Below, piece by piece: positions 27,340-37,197 of a DNA stretch of 47,689 nt; the first letter of the stretch is position 1; the number at the start of each line of letters is the position of its first letter. The notes below the pieces were generated by a model. It was not told the origin of the DNA, searched no databases, and saw only the letters and a list, made by a program, of their open reading frames with translations. The position numbers and the translations under genes were made by a program. The DNA lies in NCBI GenBank assembly GCA_003280185.1, contig QCFP01000003.1:1-47689 (forward strand). Reading direction: 5' to 3'. The stretch is from Prochlorococcus sp. AG-363-L02 (GTDB lineage: Bacteria; Cyanobacteriota; Cyanobacteriia; PCC-6307; Cyanobiaceae).

Positions 27340-28824
27340 ATGGGTTACACCCCTTCTCAACCAAAAGTACTAACAGACCGCCTACTTTGCAGTTGGGTGA
27401 GATGCCGACGAAAAGCATGGCTAGATCGACATGGAGATGCAACGAAACGTGTTTGGACTCCCCACCGAAGCTTGCAACTTGACCAACAGCATGATCATTT
27501 CAAAGCTTTATTGATCAAGAAGCCCGAACGAGGCCTTAGGGCATTAAGAGAAGGAGCGGAAGGGATAATTGGACTAAGAATCAAGACTTTGGATAAAGAA
27601 AGCAATTCATTAGAAGTACACCCTGCCTTACTCCAAAAAACAAAAGGAGAATCCCGTTGGGGTCATTTTGCTTACAGACCCGTAATCTCGAAACAGGGTC
27701 GAAGACTAACGAGAGAACATCGGCTTTCATTAGCCATGACAGCTCAACTCCTTGAACCTTTCCAAGAATCAGCTGTAACTCATGGACTTGTTTTAGGCAC
27801 TTCTAATAAGGGCCTCGAAATAGAGAAAGTTCCTTTCAGTAAATCTTTACTGCACCAATTAAATGAAATTATTTGTAAGCTTTCAAAAGAACTTGAAGAG
27901 CAAAATCCACCTCCTCTAACAAGTGACAGAAAAAAATGTACTCTATGTTCTTGGAGAGACACATGTAACGCACAAGCTGCCAAAGAGGGATATTTAAGTG
28001 AAGTAAGCGGGATAGGAAAGGCCCGAAGCGAAATTCTAAAAGAGCTTGGTATAGGAAGCCTAGAAGCTCTAGCGAATGCAGACCCAAAATCTTTAGTTAG
28101 TCAATTAAATTCTTTTAATAAGCAACATGGAGAAGTCGGCGAAGAGCTTATCAAACAAGCAAAAGTTCAATACAGGGCCAATCCAGAAAGATTAAAAAAT
28201 TCTCTATCAATTCCAGAATTAATTAGTGCCAAGGGAGTATTAATATATGACATCGAATCTGATCCAGATCGAAAAGAGGATTTCTTACATGGTTTCCTTA
28301 GAATAATGAAAAATAATAATGGGTCTTGGGATATAGATAAAGCACAGTACCATCCACTTCTAATTGCAAACCTAGATGATAAATCATCTTCCTTTTGCTG
28401 GGAGCGAATCCAACAGAAACTAACTAAATACCCAAAGCTTCCGATCCTTCACTATGGAGAGACAGAGCAGGTTACCTTAACCCGCATAGCCCAAAAAAAT
28501 GGCTTATCTAAGAAACAAATAAGAGACCTCCAAAAGAGAATGATCGATGTACATAAAAGACTTAAAGCTTATTGGCGATTGCCTATAAATAGCTATGGGT
28601 TAAAAACTGTTGCTGGATGGCTTGGTTTTCATTGGAGAAACGAGCGAGCTGAAGGAGCAAGAGTCCTTCTTTGGTGGCGGCAATTCCGAAAAATTAAACC
28701 AATCAATTGGAGAGCTCAAAAGATATTATATAAAATTTTTGAATACAATCATGATGACAACCTTGCGACCTGGGAGATCGTTAAATGGCTAGTAATCCAG
28801 GACAAGGCTGAGAAGATTTCCTAA
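27340..28824 (+). CDS. TM0106-family RecB-like putative nuclease
   Basis: 494 residues. It begins with a RecB/Cas4-like domain: CSWVRCRRKAWLDRHGD (C17, C22) and CTLCSWRDTC (C200, C203, C209) supply four cysteines that could bind a 4Fe-4S cluster. A helix-hairpin-helix-like segment follows (VSGIGKARSEILKELGIGSL). The C-terminus is an RNase H-like exonuclease domain starting LIYDIESDPD. Members are annotated as predicted nucleases; the target is unknown. The gene is divergent from pgm and stands alone, with no Cas or helicase gene nearby. Confidence 0.82.
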   Translation: MGYTPSQPKVLTDRLLCSWVRCRRKAWLDRHGDATKRVWTPHRSLQLDQQHDHFKALLIKKPERGLRALREGAEGIIGLRIKTLDKESNSLEVHPALLQKTKGESRWGHFAYRPVISKQGRRLTREHRLSLAMTAQLLEPFQESAVTHGLVLGTSNKGLEIEKVPFSKSLLHQLNEIICKLSKELEEQNPPPLTSDRKKCTLCSWRDTCNAQAAKEGYLSEVSGIGKARSEILKELGIGSLEALANADPKSLVSQLNSFNKQHGEVGEELIKQAKVQYRANPERLKNSLSIPELISAKGVLIYDIESDPDRKEDFLHGFLRIMKNNNGSWDIDKAQYHPLLIANLDDKSSSFCWERIQQKLTKYPKLPILHYGETEQVTLTRIAQKNGLSKKQIRDLQKRMIDVHKRLKAYWRLPINSYGLKTVAGWLGFHWRNERAEGARVLLWWRQFRKIKPINWRAQKILYKIFEYNHDDNLATWEIVKWLVIQDKAEKIS

Positions 28825-28830
28825 AAGTAA

Positions 28831-29682
28831 TTAAACGGCTCTTAACGAAGTAAACCCCTTAGGAAGTGACAAGGACACTTCTCTAGTGTCGCCAAAGATC
28901 GCAAGCGTTGAATGAGATAAGGCCATTCGTTTGACTAAAGCCAACCCAATAGTCTTTTTCTCGGAGACAATCTTTACTGAAGAAGTGATTACCCCGGCCC
29001 GTGCTTCTGAAGAGTTTTCTGGATTTACTGAGGGTATGGAAAGGGTTTCACCAATAGCAATATCCTCAAAAGACTCCCAATATCTTAGTTGCTGCCTTAT
29101 TGCGCAGTTATTTATTATTTTCGATATTGCTTCCTGCCCTAAGTAACATCCTTTATCAAGACTCACCCAATCAGCCAGGCCTAATTCGAACGGATTAAAA
29201 TCACCATTTATTTCCATTGAACCCCTAGGAAATCCATGTTGAATCAAAGAGATTTCAACCAAATCTTTCCTGGTAAAGCAATAATTTGGTGGGAAACTCT
29301 CTGGGCTTTCCTTTGGGTCAAGCCAAACGATATCTGAAAAAAATTCTGTTTTCTCTGATATCTTCTGAAGTCTTCTCTTTGTCGAAAAGGAAGCGATTTC
29401 CAATTGGTCAGCAGGGAAAATAACCTTGGAGAGGCCATCAAATACTGACTCACTATCGCCAGCAAGAACAAGCAATCCAACTCCATCATCTTCTATAGAG
29501 ATTTCGAATAGGGCCTTTACTCTTCCAAACGTATTAAGCCAACAAGTCCTTAAAAATTGATCATGGGAAAGATTTTTTATATCAGAAGTAGTTTGACCAT
29601 GCAAAAAAGCCTTACTCCCAGGCCCTTTCAAAACAAGGAAGGGGAAGGTTTCATCCCAAAATAGATTTGAAGAAGAATTCAT
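28831..29682 (-). CDS. ygfZ: YgfZ/GcvT-like folate-binding iron-sulfur assembly factor
   Basis: 283 residues with the diagnostic motif KGCYLGQE at 177-184 and its conserved Cys179. [13 protein letters not shown] near the N-terminus is also typical. YgfZ/IBA57-like proteins use tetrahydrofolate and support maturation of some 4Fe-4S enzymes. The ATG overlaps the pyrE stop as ATGA, so it is translationally coupled to pyrE. It converges on the nuclease gene with only six bases between stops. Confidence 0.88.
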   Translation of the reverse strand: MNSSSNLFWDETFPFLVLKGPGSKAFLHGQTTSDIKNLSHDQFLRTCWLNTFGRVKALFEISIEDDGVGLLVLAGDSESVFDGLSKVIFPADQLEIASFSTKRRLQKISEKTEFFSDIVWLDPKESPESFPPNYCFTRKDLVEISLIQHGFPRGSMEINGDFNPFELGLADWVSLDKGCYLGQEAISKIINNCAIRQQLRYWESFEDIAIGETLSIPSVNPENSSEARAGVITSSVKIVSEKKTIGLALVKRMALSHSTLAIFGDTREVSLSLPKGFTSLRAV

Positions 29683-30263
29683 GGGGCTATTTCCTTTGCT
29701 TTCTTAGCAACATCTTTCAACAAAAAAAGACTTACAAGTTCTAATCCAGACTGATTCATTACATCATTACCACCTTCTTCTCTATCGACAATTGTGACAA
29801 CACGTTCGACTTTGTATCCCTCCTCTCGCAATTGTTTTACGGCCTTTAATGACGAGCCACCTGTTGTGACAACATCCTCCAAAACGGTAATTTTGCTTCC
29901 TTTTTCTGGCAAAGGGCCCTCTAACCAATCGGCCGTTCCATGCCCTTTAGCTTCTTTTCGAACAATCAGTGCATTAAGAGAACGATTGTTTTGTGCCGCC
30001 GCCATAGCAACCCCGCTGACCAGGGGATCAGCTCCTAAGGTCAAGCCTGCGACAGCAACGGAATCAAGTTCAACTTCAGAAAGAATGGAAAGACTTAATA
30101 AACAAAGGCCTCTTCCGCTAAGACTTACTGGCTTGCAGTTCACATAGTGTTGACTCTTCCTCCCCGAAGAAAGTGTGAAATCGCCAAAACGATATGCATC
30201 CTTTGCTAGCAAGCTAAGCAACTCCTCACGACAGGACTGAGTAAACACGGAAGAACCACTCAT
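29679..30263 (-). CDS. pyrE: Orotate phosphoribosyltransferase
   Basis: 194 residues. It joins orotate to PRPP in pyrimidine synthesis. The PRPP-binding loop is [18 protein letters not shown], preceded by the flexible RKEAKGHGT catalytic loop. [17 protein letters not shown] near the N-terminus recognises orotate. Length and motif order are standard. It is upstream of, and coupled to, ygfZ, and divergent from the tRNA-Met gene. Confidence 0.95.
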   Translation of the reverse strand: MSGSSVFTQSCREELLSLLAKDAYRFGDFTLSSGRKSQHYVNCKPVSLSGRGLCLLSLSILSEVELDSVAVAGLTLGADPLVSGVAMAAAQNNRSLNALIVRKEAKGHGTADWLEGPLPEKGSKITVLEDVVTTGGSSLKAVKQLREEGYKVERVVTIVDREEGGNDVMNQSGLELVSLFLLKDVAKKAKEIAP

Positions 30264-30377
30264 AAGGACTGGTACATTGTTGATGGTTGAACTAGTTTGC
30301 TTTCTAGAGCATTCTCTAATTACCTATTGTGACCTTCACATCATCATCTGAAGGGTGAACCATTAATTGATTTCTCC

Positions 30378-30450
30378 GGGGGTCTAGCAATCTGGTGAAT
30401 GCACTGAACTCATAATTCAGCTAAGGCGAGTTCGATCCTCGCGACCCCCA
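30378..30450 (+). tRNA. tRNA-Met (CAT)
   Basis: The cloverleaf folds fully. The acceptor GGGGGTC (30378-30384) pairs with GACCCCC (30443-30449), with discriminator A at 30450. The D arm has three pairs and a GG in its loop. The anticodon stem CTGAA/TTCAG encloses CTCATAA with CAT at 30411-30413, and the T arm GCGAG-TTCGATC-CTCGC is perfect. No CCA is encoded. The G1-C72 pair and lack of the GGG/CCC anticodon stem exclude the initiator. Elongator Met is preferred, but a lysidine-modified tRNA-Ile with the same anticodon is possible. Confidence 0.9.
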
Positions 30451-30463
30451 TTCAACCTCTGAG

Positions 30464-31750
30464 ATGATTGTTCTAATACTAATTATTTTAATTGCACTTC
30501 CAGCGTTCTTTGGTGCTGGAGAAGTTTCTTTATTGAGGCTAAGGCCAAGTCGAGTACAAGGTCTAATAGAAGAAAAGAAGCCAGGCGCATTGTCGATTCA
30601 CCGACTACAACGTCGTCTGAGAAGAGCATTAATGGTCTGGCAGCTTGGAGGCACCCTTTCTCTAATAGCCATTGGATGGCTAGGGAATGGATTGTCTCAG
30701 GCGTGGTGGCCTTCCATCAATTTTCCTAATCGCATATTCGATATTTTGCTATTTGTTGGCTTAGTCCTTATCTCAACACTACTGGCGGGAATACTACCGA
30801 AAGCATTAGTACTGAATCGCCCCGAATCTGCAGCACTTCGTTTAGCTCCTCTCCTAGAAGCAGTTATGCGGGCACTTGGACCATTGCTTGCGCTTCTAGA
30901 AGCAATTGCCTCACTACTTCTTCGACTATTGGGGCTAACAGCGAAATGGGATGCTTTGGTACCTGCTCTATCTGCTGGAGAACTAGAAACTCTCATAGAG
31001 ACTGGTGGAGTCACAGGTTTAAGACCTGATGAGCGAAACATCTTGGAAGGTGTTTTTGCTTTGCATGACACACAAGTCAGAGAAGTAATGGTTCCACGTT
31101 CAGGCATGGTCACACTTCCAGTAACAGTTAGTTTTTCAGAATTAATGAAAAATGTTCATCAGACTAAACACGCTCGTTTTGTTGTCATTGGAGAATCACT
31201 TGATGATGTGCGAGGTGTAATTGATCTAAGACAACTTGCAGAACCAATCTCCAGAGGAGAAATGCAGGCCGATTCACCACTAGAAAAATTCCTACAGCCT
31301 GCAGCACGAGTCCTAGAAACCTGCACTTTGGCCGAATTATTGCCAACAATGAAAAATGGTAAACCATTTCTCATTGTTGTAGACGAACATGGGGGGACAG
31401 AAGGACTTGTTACAGCAGCTGATCTCACAGGTGAAATCGTAGGCGAAGAACTTGACTCAACTCACGAAATTCAGTCGAATCTTCAGCAAGAAGAAGGGCA
31501 ACCAAATAAATGGTTATTAGCCGGTGACCTTGAGATTATTGAACTAAACAGGCAACTTAATTTGGAATTGCCAGAAGCAAATGATCATCACACTCTTGCT
31601 GGATTTCTCCTTGAGAAGCTTCAGCACATACCATCAGTAGGTGAATCTCTTAACCATGCAAATTTAAAGTTTGAAATTACTTCGATGAAAGGTCCTCGTA
31701 TTGAACAAGTCAGACTTATTCTGCAAAGTATCGATCCAGCTAAAAATTAA
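30464..31750 (+). CDS. CNNM/CBS-domain membrane protein (hemolysin/CorC family)
   Basis: 428 residues. An N-terminal CNNM (DUF21) region has four hydrophobic segments up to about residue 155 and starts with ALPAFFGAGEVSLLRLRPSR. A CBS pair follows (about 195-330) with REVMVPRSGMVTLP and PFLIVVDEHGGTEGLVT. A CorC/HlyC C-terminal domain has NDHHTLAGFLLEKL. Family members are linked to magnesium or cobalt efflux or to sensing; the hemolysin label is historical. It starts 13 bases after the tRNA-Met gene on the same strand. Confidence 0.88.
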   Translation: MIVLILIILIALPAFFGAGEVSLLRLRPSRVQGLIEEKKPGALSIHRLQRRLRRALMVWQLGGTLSLIAIGWLGNGLSQAWWPSINFPNRIFDILLFVGLVLISTLLAGILPKALVLNRPESAALRLAPLLEAVMRALGPLLALLEAIASLLLRLLGLTAKWDALVPALSAGELETLIETGGVTGLRPDERNILEGVFALHDTQVREVMVPRSGMVTLPVTVSFSELMKNVHQTKHARFVVIGESLDDVRGVIDLRQLAEPISRGEMQADSPLEKFLQPAARVLETCTLAELLPTMKNGKPFLIVVDEHGGTEGLVTAADLTGEIVGEELDSTHEIQSNLQQEEGQPNKWLLAGDLEIIELNRQLNLELPEANDHHTLAGFLLEKLQHIPSVGESLNHANLKFEITSMKGPRIEQVRLILQSIDPAKN

Positions 31751-31797
31751 TTGCAAAAACTTCTTCCAGCCTCAATGACCTTTCTCTGCACTAACTA

Positions 31798-32790
31798 ATG
31801 GTTCCTGTAAAGGTCGGAGTGATTGGCATTGGGAACATGGGTTGGCACCATGTGAGGGTCTTGAGCTTGCTCAAAGATGCCGAGCTTGTTGGTGTCGCCG
31901 ATCCAGACTCAGCGCGAGGCCATTTAGCTACAGAGCAATTTGGTTGTAAGTGGTTCAAAGACTTCAAAGACTTGCTTGAAGAAGTAGAAGCAGTTTGCGT
32001 AGCAGTCCCAACACTGCTTCACCATCAAGTAGGAATGGCCTGCTTGGAATCTGGGAAACATGTCCTTATTGAAAAACCAATAGCTGCTAGTCAAGACGAG
32101 GCAGCAGCACTTATAACAGCATCTAATAAAGCAAAAAGACTTTTACAAGTTGGCCACATTGAAAGATTCAACCCTGCATTTCGTGAATTAGTCAAAGTAG
32201 TTGCGAACGAGGAAGTTGTCGTTCTAGAAGCCCGCCGTCATAGTCCCCATGCAGAAAGGGCCAATGATGTTTCTGTAGTACTTGATCTAATGATCCATGA
32301 TCTTGATTTGGTACTTGAAGTCGCTAACGCCCCAGTCGTTCGCTTAGCAGCTGTAGGAGGTAGAAGCTCAACCGGACCACTGGATTATGTGAATGCCACA
32401 CTTGGATTCAGTAATGGGGTAGTAGCAAGTCTTACAGCAAGCAAAATGAGTCACAGAAAAATCAGAAATTTGAGTGCTCATTGTCGAAGCAGCTTAGTAG
32501 AGACAGATTTTCTGAATCACACTCTGCACATTCATCGTCGAGCGCATGAATCATATTCAGCCGATCATGGTGAGCTTGTTTATCGAAATGACGGATTTGT
32601 TGAAGAAGTAAGCACAACCTCAATAGAACCTCTTTATGCAGAGTTAGAACATTTCCTCATGTGTGTAAGAGGCAAAGAGATACCTGCCGTAGATGGTGCT
32701 CAAGCTTCTCGAGCATTAAGACTGGCAGATCTAATAGAACAAGCAGTTGAGAATCCAGGGAAAGGGGTATCTTTAGCAGAATCAATTTAA
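31798..32790 (+). CDS. Gfo/Idh/MocA-family oxidoreductase
   Basis: 330 residues. A Rossmann NAD(P)-binding start KVGVIGIGNMGWHH is followed by the EKP motif (HVLIEKPIAAS) and a C-terminal beta-sheet domain. The HIERFNPAF and MIHDLDLVL segments are family markers. These enzymes oxidise or reduce sugars, often sugar nucleotides such as UDP-N-acetylhexosamines, and frequently work with DegT aminotransferases. A sugar-glycan role next to the WecG/TagA gene is plausible, but the substrate is not readable. Confidence 0.85.
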   Translation: MVPVKVGVIGIGNMGWHHVRVLSLLKDAELVGVADPDSARGHLATEQFGCKWFKDFKDLLEEVEAVCVAVPTLLHHQVGMACLESGKHVLIEKPIAASQDEAAALITASNKAKRLLQVGHIERFNPAFRELVKVVANEEVVVLEARRHSPHAERANDVSVVLDLMIHDLDLVLEVANAPVVRLAAVGGRSSTGPLDYVNATLGFSNGVVASLTASKMSHRKIRNLSAHCRSSLVETDFLNHTLHIHRRAHESYSADHGELVYRNDGFVEEVSTTSIEPLYAELEHFLMCVRGKEIPAVDGAQASRALRLADLIEQAVENPGKGVSLAESI

Positions 32791-32846
32791 AAATATGCAT
32801 ACTTCTCAATCCAATCCCTCATACAAACTCTAAATAAAAAGAAAGC

Positions 32847-33572
32847 ATGGCCTTTGAAGGCGCTAACAATTGCAGAAGATCTAGCGTTCTGGGCCTACCT
32901 GTTGATGTTTGTATAGATGTTCTTAGTGAATCAATTCTTCTCCATAGCAAAGGAGGGGGACAGATAGTCACAATTAATGCCGAGATGATTATCTCAGCAA
33001 AAAGTGACAGTGAATTTCGCAACGCAATCAAGTCATCAGACCTGATAATCCCTGATGGAGCTGGCGTTGCTTGGGCACTACGCCGACAAGGTCACAAAGT
33101 TCCTCCCACCTCAGGGATCGAACTAGCAAGATCTTTACTTTGCTATGCGGAACAAAATAAATGGAAAGTTGCTTTAGTTGGTTCTGAGCCCGAGATCATG
33201 AGCAAACTGCTCAAAAATCTCCTGGATGAAATGCCCAAACTGAAAATATCTCTCGCAATTCACGGATATCAAACCATTACAAACTGGATAAAAGTAGAAC
33301 AAGAACTTAAACAATCCGAATCCGACTTGATCCTTATTGCACTTGGCACTCCAACACAAGAAATTTGGTCAAGCAGAGTAAGGCAAGGCCTTCCAGGACT
33401 TTGGATTGGTGTTGGAGGCAGCTTTGACGTATGGGCAGGAGCAAAAAAAAGAGCCCCTAAATGGATGGTGAAGAGCCAAGGCGAATGGCTCTACAGGCTC
33501 ATAAAGGAACCTAGGCGCTGGAAAAGAATGCTTTCCCTACCAGCGTTTGCGCTCAGGGTCTTAAGTCAGTAA
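32847..33572 (+). CDS. WecG/TagA/CpsF-family glycosyltransferase
   Basis: 241 residues. It has the GT26 pattern of IVTINAEMIISAKSDSEFR, SDLIIPDGAGVAWALRRQG with the catalytic Asp, ALVGSEPEIM, LILIALGTPTQEIW and WIGVGGSFDVWAGAKKRAPKWM. Family members add an N-acetylhexosaminuronic acid or N-acetylmannosamine to undecaprenyl-linked sugars at the inner membrane. It follows the Gfo/Idh gene in the same direction, forming a likely two-gene sugar unit, and ends convergent to psbK. Confidence 0.88.
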   Translation: MAFEGANNCRRSSVLGLPVDVCIDVLSESILLHSKGGGQIVTINAEMIISAKSDSEFRNAIKSSDLIIPDGAGVAWALRRQGHKVPPTSGIELARSLLCYAEQNKWKVALVGSEPEIMSKLLKNLLDEMPKLKISLAIHGYQTITNWIKVEQELKQSESDLILIALGTPTQEIWSSRVRQGLPGLWIGVGGSFDVWAGAKKRAPKWMVKSQGEWLYRLIKEPRRWKRMLSLPAFALRVLSQ

Positions 33573-33595
33573 CAATACAAAAGTACTGATGCTGT

Positions 33596-33739
33596 CTACT
33601 TAAACCCAACAGCTGCCTGCCAAACAAAAACAAGTAGGAAGAAGCCTATGGGGATGAGTGGTAACACGTCTACGGTTGGTGCAAACGCCTGATAAGCCTC
33701 AGGCAGCTGGGCCAACAAATCGATTGTCAAGACGGCCAT
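33596..33739 (-). CDS. psbK: Photosystem II protein K
   Basis: 47 residues from the ATG at 33739. A longer frame overlapping tgt to 33859 is not the protein. The conserved part [19 protein letters not shown] leads into the membrane helix [16 protein letters not shown], which is the PsbK hallmark; the N-terminal residues are removed in the mature protein. PsbK binds near CP43 and stabilises the PSII dimer and plastoquinone site. It lies 31 bases after tgt on the same strand, a common cyanobacterial arrangement. Confidence 0.96.
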   Translation of the reverse strand: MAVLTIDLLAQLPEAYQAFAPTVDVLPLIPIGFFLLVFVWQAAVGFK

Positions 33740-33770
33740 TCCTAAAGAGATAGTTGACTTTTGAACGACC

Positions 33771-34892
<1,122 letters not shown>

Positions 34893-34993
34893 TCAAATAG
34901 CTGGTTTAATTCAAAATCTGCCACCAACCATTCGAAGATCCCGAGGATCCAACTTTGGTCTAAGCAGACTCATCAGTACATTCTTTCAAAATT

Positions 34994-35761
34994 ATGCAAA
35001 CTTGGCTAAGTGATCTTGTAGGAGCTTGGATCTTTTATTCAATCCTTCCAGCCCCGAAAGGCCTAAAGCCAAGCTTCAAAAGCATTGCCCGTTTTGCACC
35101 ATTAATAGGAATAATTTTAGGAAGCATTCAATCTGCCTTATGGATATTTTCAAATTATTTTGGATGGTCATACATTTCCTCCTCGTTGATAGTTGTTGCG
35201 TTTGGAGCATTTTTAACAGGAGGCATACACATAGATGGTCTCATGGATACTTTTGACGGGTTAGGTGCTGGCCCCAAACGCTGTAAAGAAGCAATGAAGG
35301 ATAGCCGAATAGGCGCAACCGGAATACAAGCTTTATTAATCATTATCCTCATGCAAATCGCTTCGCTAATTAGTCTGGGAGAAATGGCTATTTTTGCTTT
35401 ACCGATTAGTTCATTTTTTGGTCGCTGTGCACCTATATGGGCCATCCAATCTTTTCCTTATTTGCAACCAAATGGCACATCATTTTTTCACAGAGAGAAC
35501 CGAAATGGCATAAAAGATTTCATACCTGCCATATCAATTCTAATTTGCATCTTGATGTCTATGATATTTTTTTCTATCGGGCTTCCGCTTCAAATATATC
35601 TTCTCAGCTCCATTTTCTTTGGAATAGTCCTAAGTTTTGCTATACCAGAATATCTAGGAAGAAGATTAGGTGGACATTCTGGCGATTCCTATGGAGCATC
35701 ATTAGTCATTGTGGAAACATTAATTCTGACAATTATGGGATTTACTCTAAAAATAATTTAA
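34994..35761 (+). CDS. cobS: Adenosylcobinamide-GDP ribazoletransferase
   Basis: 255 residues with about six membrane segments. The CobS motifs FYSILPAP, the FLTGGIHIDGLMDTFDGLGA segment, DSRIGATGIQALL and LGGHSGDSYGA are clear. It joins the lower ligand base to the corrin ring at the last step of B12 synthesis in the membrane. No cobalamin riboswitch consensus (GCCACTG) is visible in the 100-bp divergent spacer before it. Its 3' end overlaps the convergent kinase gene by 20 bases. Confidence 0.93.
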   Translation: MQTWLSDLVGAWIFYSILPAPKGLKPSFKSIARFAPLIGIILGSIQSALWIFSNYFGWSYISSSLIVVAFGAFLTGGIHIDGLMDTFDGLGAGPKRCKEAMKDSRIGATGIQALLIIILMQIASLISLGEMAIFALPISSFFGRCAPIWAIQSFPYLQPNGTSFFHRENRNGIKDFIPAISILICILMSMIFFSIGLPLQIYLLSSIFFGIVLSFAIPEYLGRRLGGHSGDSYGASLVIVETLILTIMGFTLKII

Positions 35762-36857
35762 TTACAAAAGCATTTCCCTCAGCTGGAAGATCTGCGTGAA
35801 ATAACCGAGGTGGAATTATCAATTCCAAACTACCCTCCATATTTTGAGCCATCTCCCTCGCTAAAGAAAGCCCAAGTCCACTACCTGCTGATTTCTTACT
35901 AGCTTTTCCTCTAAATCCTTTTTCGAATATCTTTTTCCTCTCTTCTTTTGGAATCTCACTCCCCTGATCCCAAACAACTAATCCGTTATCAAAAATCATT
36001 AGGCCTAGGTCGCATCCTAAAGGGCTATACCTAAAAGCATTTTCTAGAAGATTTGCAATTATTTCAGCCAGAGCCTCATTGCCAGGAGGGCAAGGACGTT
36101 CTGTCCATCTTGGCCAATCAGAAGGGCCATGCCATCTACGACCTTGAAGATTTGCAGTGGCAGATGCGCGATCGACAAGAGGAACTAACAATGAGCGAAA
36201 AGTTGCTGTAACAGTTTCTGGGAGTATTGGAGGCAACAACAAATGTGCTTGATCCCCATGAGCTATTGCAGCCTCCTGAAAGCCTATTAAATCCAATCCA
36301 GAAATGTACTGATCCAACTGGGCCTGCTCAGTAAGCAAACCTTGTACCAAATTGAGATTGCGGTTTTCTGGTCCTAATCTTCTTAACAATAATTCAGCAT
36401 ATGTTCGTAGTGCTGACAAAGGGTTTCGCAACTGATGCACTATCAAGCTTATTTGTTGTCGTTGCTGGCTTAGCTCCTGAATAAGCTTGTTCCTTTCCAC
36501 CTCAAGGCTCAAACAATGAGCCAATACCATTGCCGTAGATTGAAGATTCTCATCCAAGGAGTCAGGCCATAAGGGAGAAGAATGAAGGCTTTCAGCCCTT
36601 AAAACGCCAAGCAGTATCTGCCCTTCCTGCAAGGGATACCATCTCCTATGAGGCGATGGTTCACGCAAGTCCGGGTCCTCACCAACGGGTGACAAAACAT
36701 TGCCTTTTAGAGGCCATTCCCCAATTGCCTCAAGGCTTGGAGAATGGCCAGGAGTAGCTTGTGCAACATATACGACAAGATGCGACAACTGCTCCTCAGC
36801 TTGAAATGAGCTGAGTTGCTTTTGCACCAAATTCAGGAACCGATCAGAAAGCTCCAT
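35742..36857 (-). CDS. Sensor histidine kinase, Hik2/CSK-like
   Basis: 371 residues. An N-terminal GAF-like sensor region (about 1-125) has no membrane helix. A HisKA domain has the phospho-acceptor His141 in SLIVHQLRNPLSALRTYAEL, and a HATPase domain has the N-box EIIANLLENAFRYSP, DQGSEIP and GSGLGLSLARE. The HQLRNPLSALRT box matches the Hik2/chloroplast sensor kinase class as I remember it, which responds to redox or salt and helps balance photosystem genes. Unlike described members, the first 114 residues contain no Cys. The assignment to Hik2 is an inference; that it is a histidine kinase is certain. Confidence 0.85.
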   Translation of the reverse strand: MELSDRFLNLVQKQLSSFQAEEQLSHLVVYVAQATPGHSPSLEAIGEWPLKGNVLSPVGEDPDLREPSPHRRWYPLQEGQILLGVLRAESLHSSPLWPDSLDENLQSTAMVLAHCLSLEVERNKLIQELSQQRQQISLIVHQLRNPLSALRTYAELLLRRLGPENRNLNLVQGLLTEQAQLDQYISGLDLIGFQEAAIAHGDQAHLLLPPILPETVTATFRSLLVPLVDRASATANLQGRRWHGPSDWPRWTERPCPPGNEALAEIIANLLENAFRYSPLGCDLGLMIFDNGLVVWDQGSEIPKEERKKIFEKGFRGKASKKSAGSGLGLSLAREMAQNMEGSLELIIPPRLFHADLPAEGNAFVIKLFLE

Positions 36858-36933
36858 AGAAATTATTTAGGCCTTAACGCCGATAGAAATCAAGTTGGCC
36901 AGAAAAGTTGAAAAATCAGAAAAAAGTATTAAG

Positions 36934-37041
36934 ATGTTCATATCGGCCAGTGAAATCCTTGCTCGTAAGGTTCGTGCAAAGCGTCCTCGCGGCATAACTT
37001 GCACAAAAAGTGCTATCAAAGCTACAGCAGAGGAAGATTAA
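36934..37041 (+). CDS. Candidate 35-residue basic small protein
   Basis: An ATG at 36934 opens a frame to TAA at 37039-37041. The peptide starts MFISASEILARKVRAKRPRG, contains a dense run of Arg/Lys, then ITCTKSAIKATAEED with an acidic end. The balanced composition looks more like a real protein than random AT-rich translation. I know no family for it and no clear ribosome site precedes it. It is too short for normal gene calling and lies alone in the 340-bp spacer between the kinase and the DUF3155 gene. Confidence 0.45.
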   Translation: MFISASEILARKVRAKRPRGITCTKSAIKATAEED

Positions 37042-37197
37042 TCCTTTGCCTTAAAGCAGGTCCTTGATCCACCAACTAGTTGGTGGCATCTTAAGGCGTT
37101 GCATTGGATGCAACAACCATCAGACCGGCAAGCCTTAAGAAACTCCTTCACTAGAACCATCAAACATCTCTTTCCCCCAAACAGGAGGGCAAATTAA
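37042..37197 (+). promoter_or_regulatory. Structured leader of the DUF3155 gene
   Basis: GCCTTAA (37048-37054) pairs with TTAAGGC (37091-37097), enclosing a perfect 18-base palindrome CCACCAACTAGTTGGTGG (37069-37086). A second hairpin GTTGCAT/ATGCAAC (37098-37104, 37108-37114) follows directly. Downstream, CTCCT (37143-37147) could pair with the strong AGGAG ribosome site at 37183-37187, which would hide it. Together this resembles a folded 5' leader or a small RNA. No known riboswitch class was recognised; function is inferred only from pairing. Confidence 0.45.

Noticed and set aside
30215..30245. String resembling the Yfr1 small-RNA core (ACTCCTCAC)
   Set aside because: It lies inside the pyrE coding region, lacks the full motif, and no flanking stems were seen.
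30697..31113. Minus-strand 138-codon frame
   Set aside because: It is antisense to the CNNM/CBS gene and is rich in Ser/Arg as expected from reading the opposite strand of a hydrophobic protein gene.
36858..36933. Short minus-strand hydrophobic frame (24 codons) near 36937-36863, checked as a possible photosystem or cytochrome b6f small subunit
   Set aside because: It does not match PetN, PetL, PetG, PsbM, PsbT or PsbI patterns and has no ribosome site.
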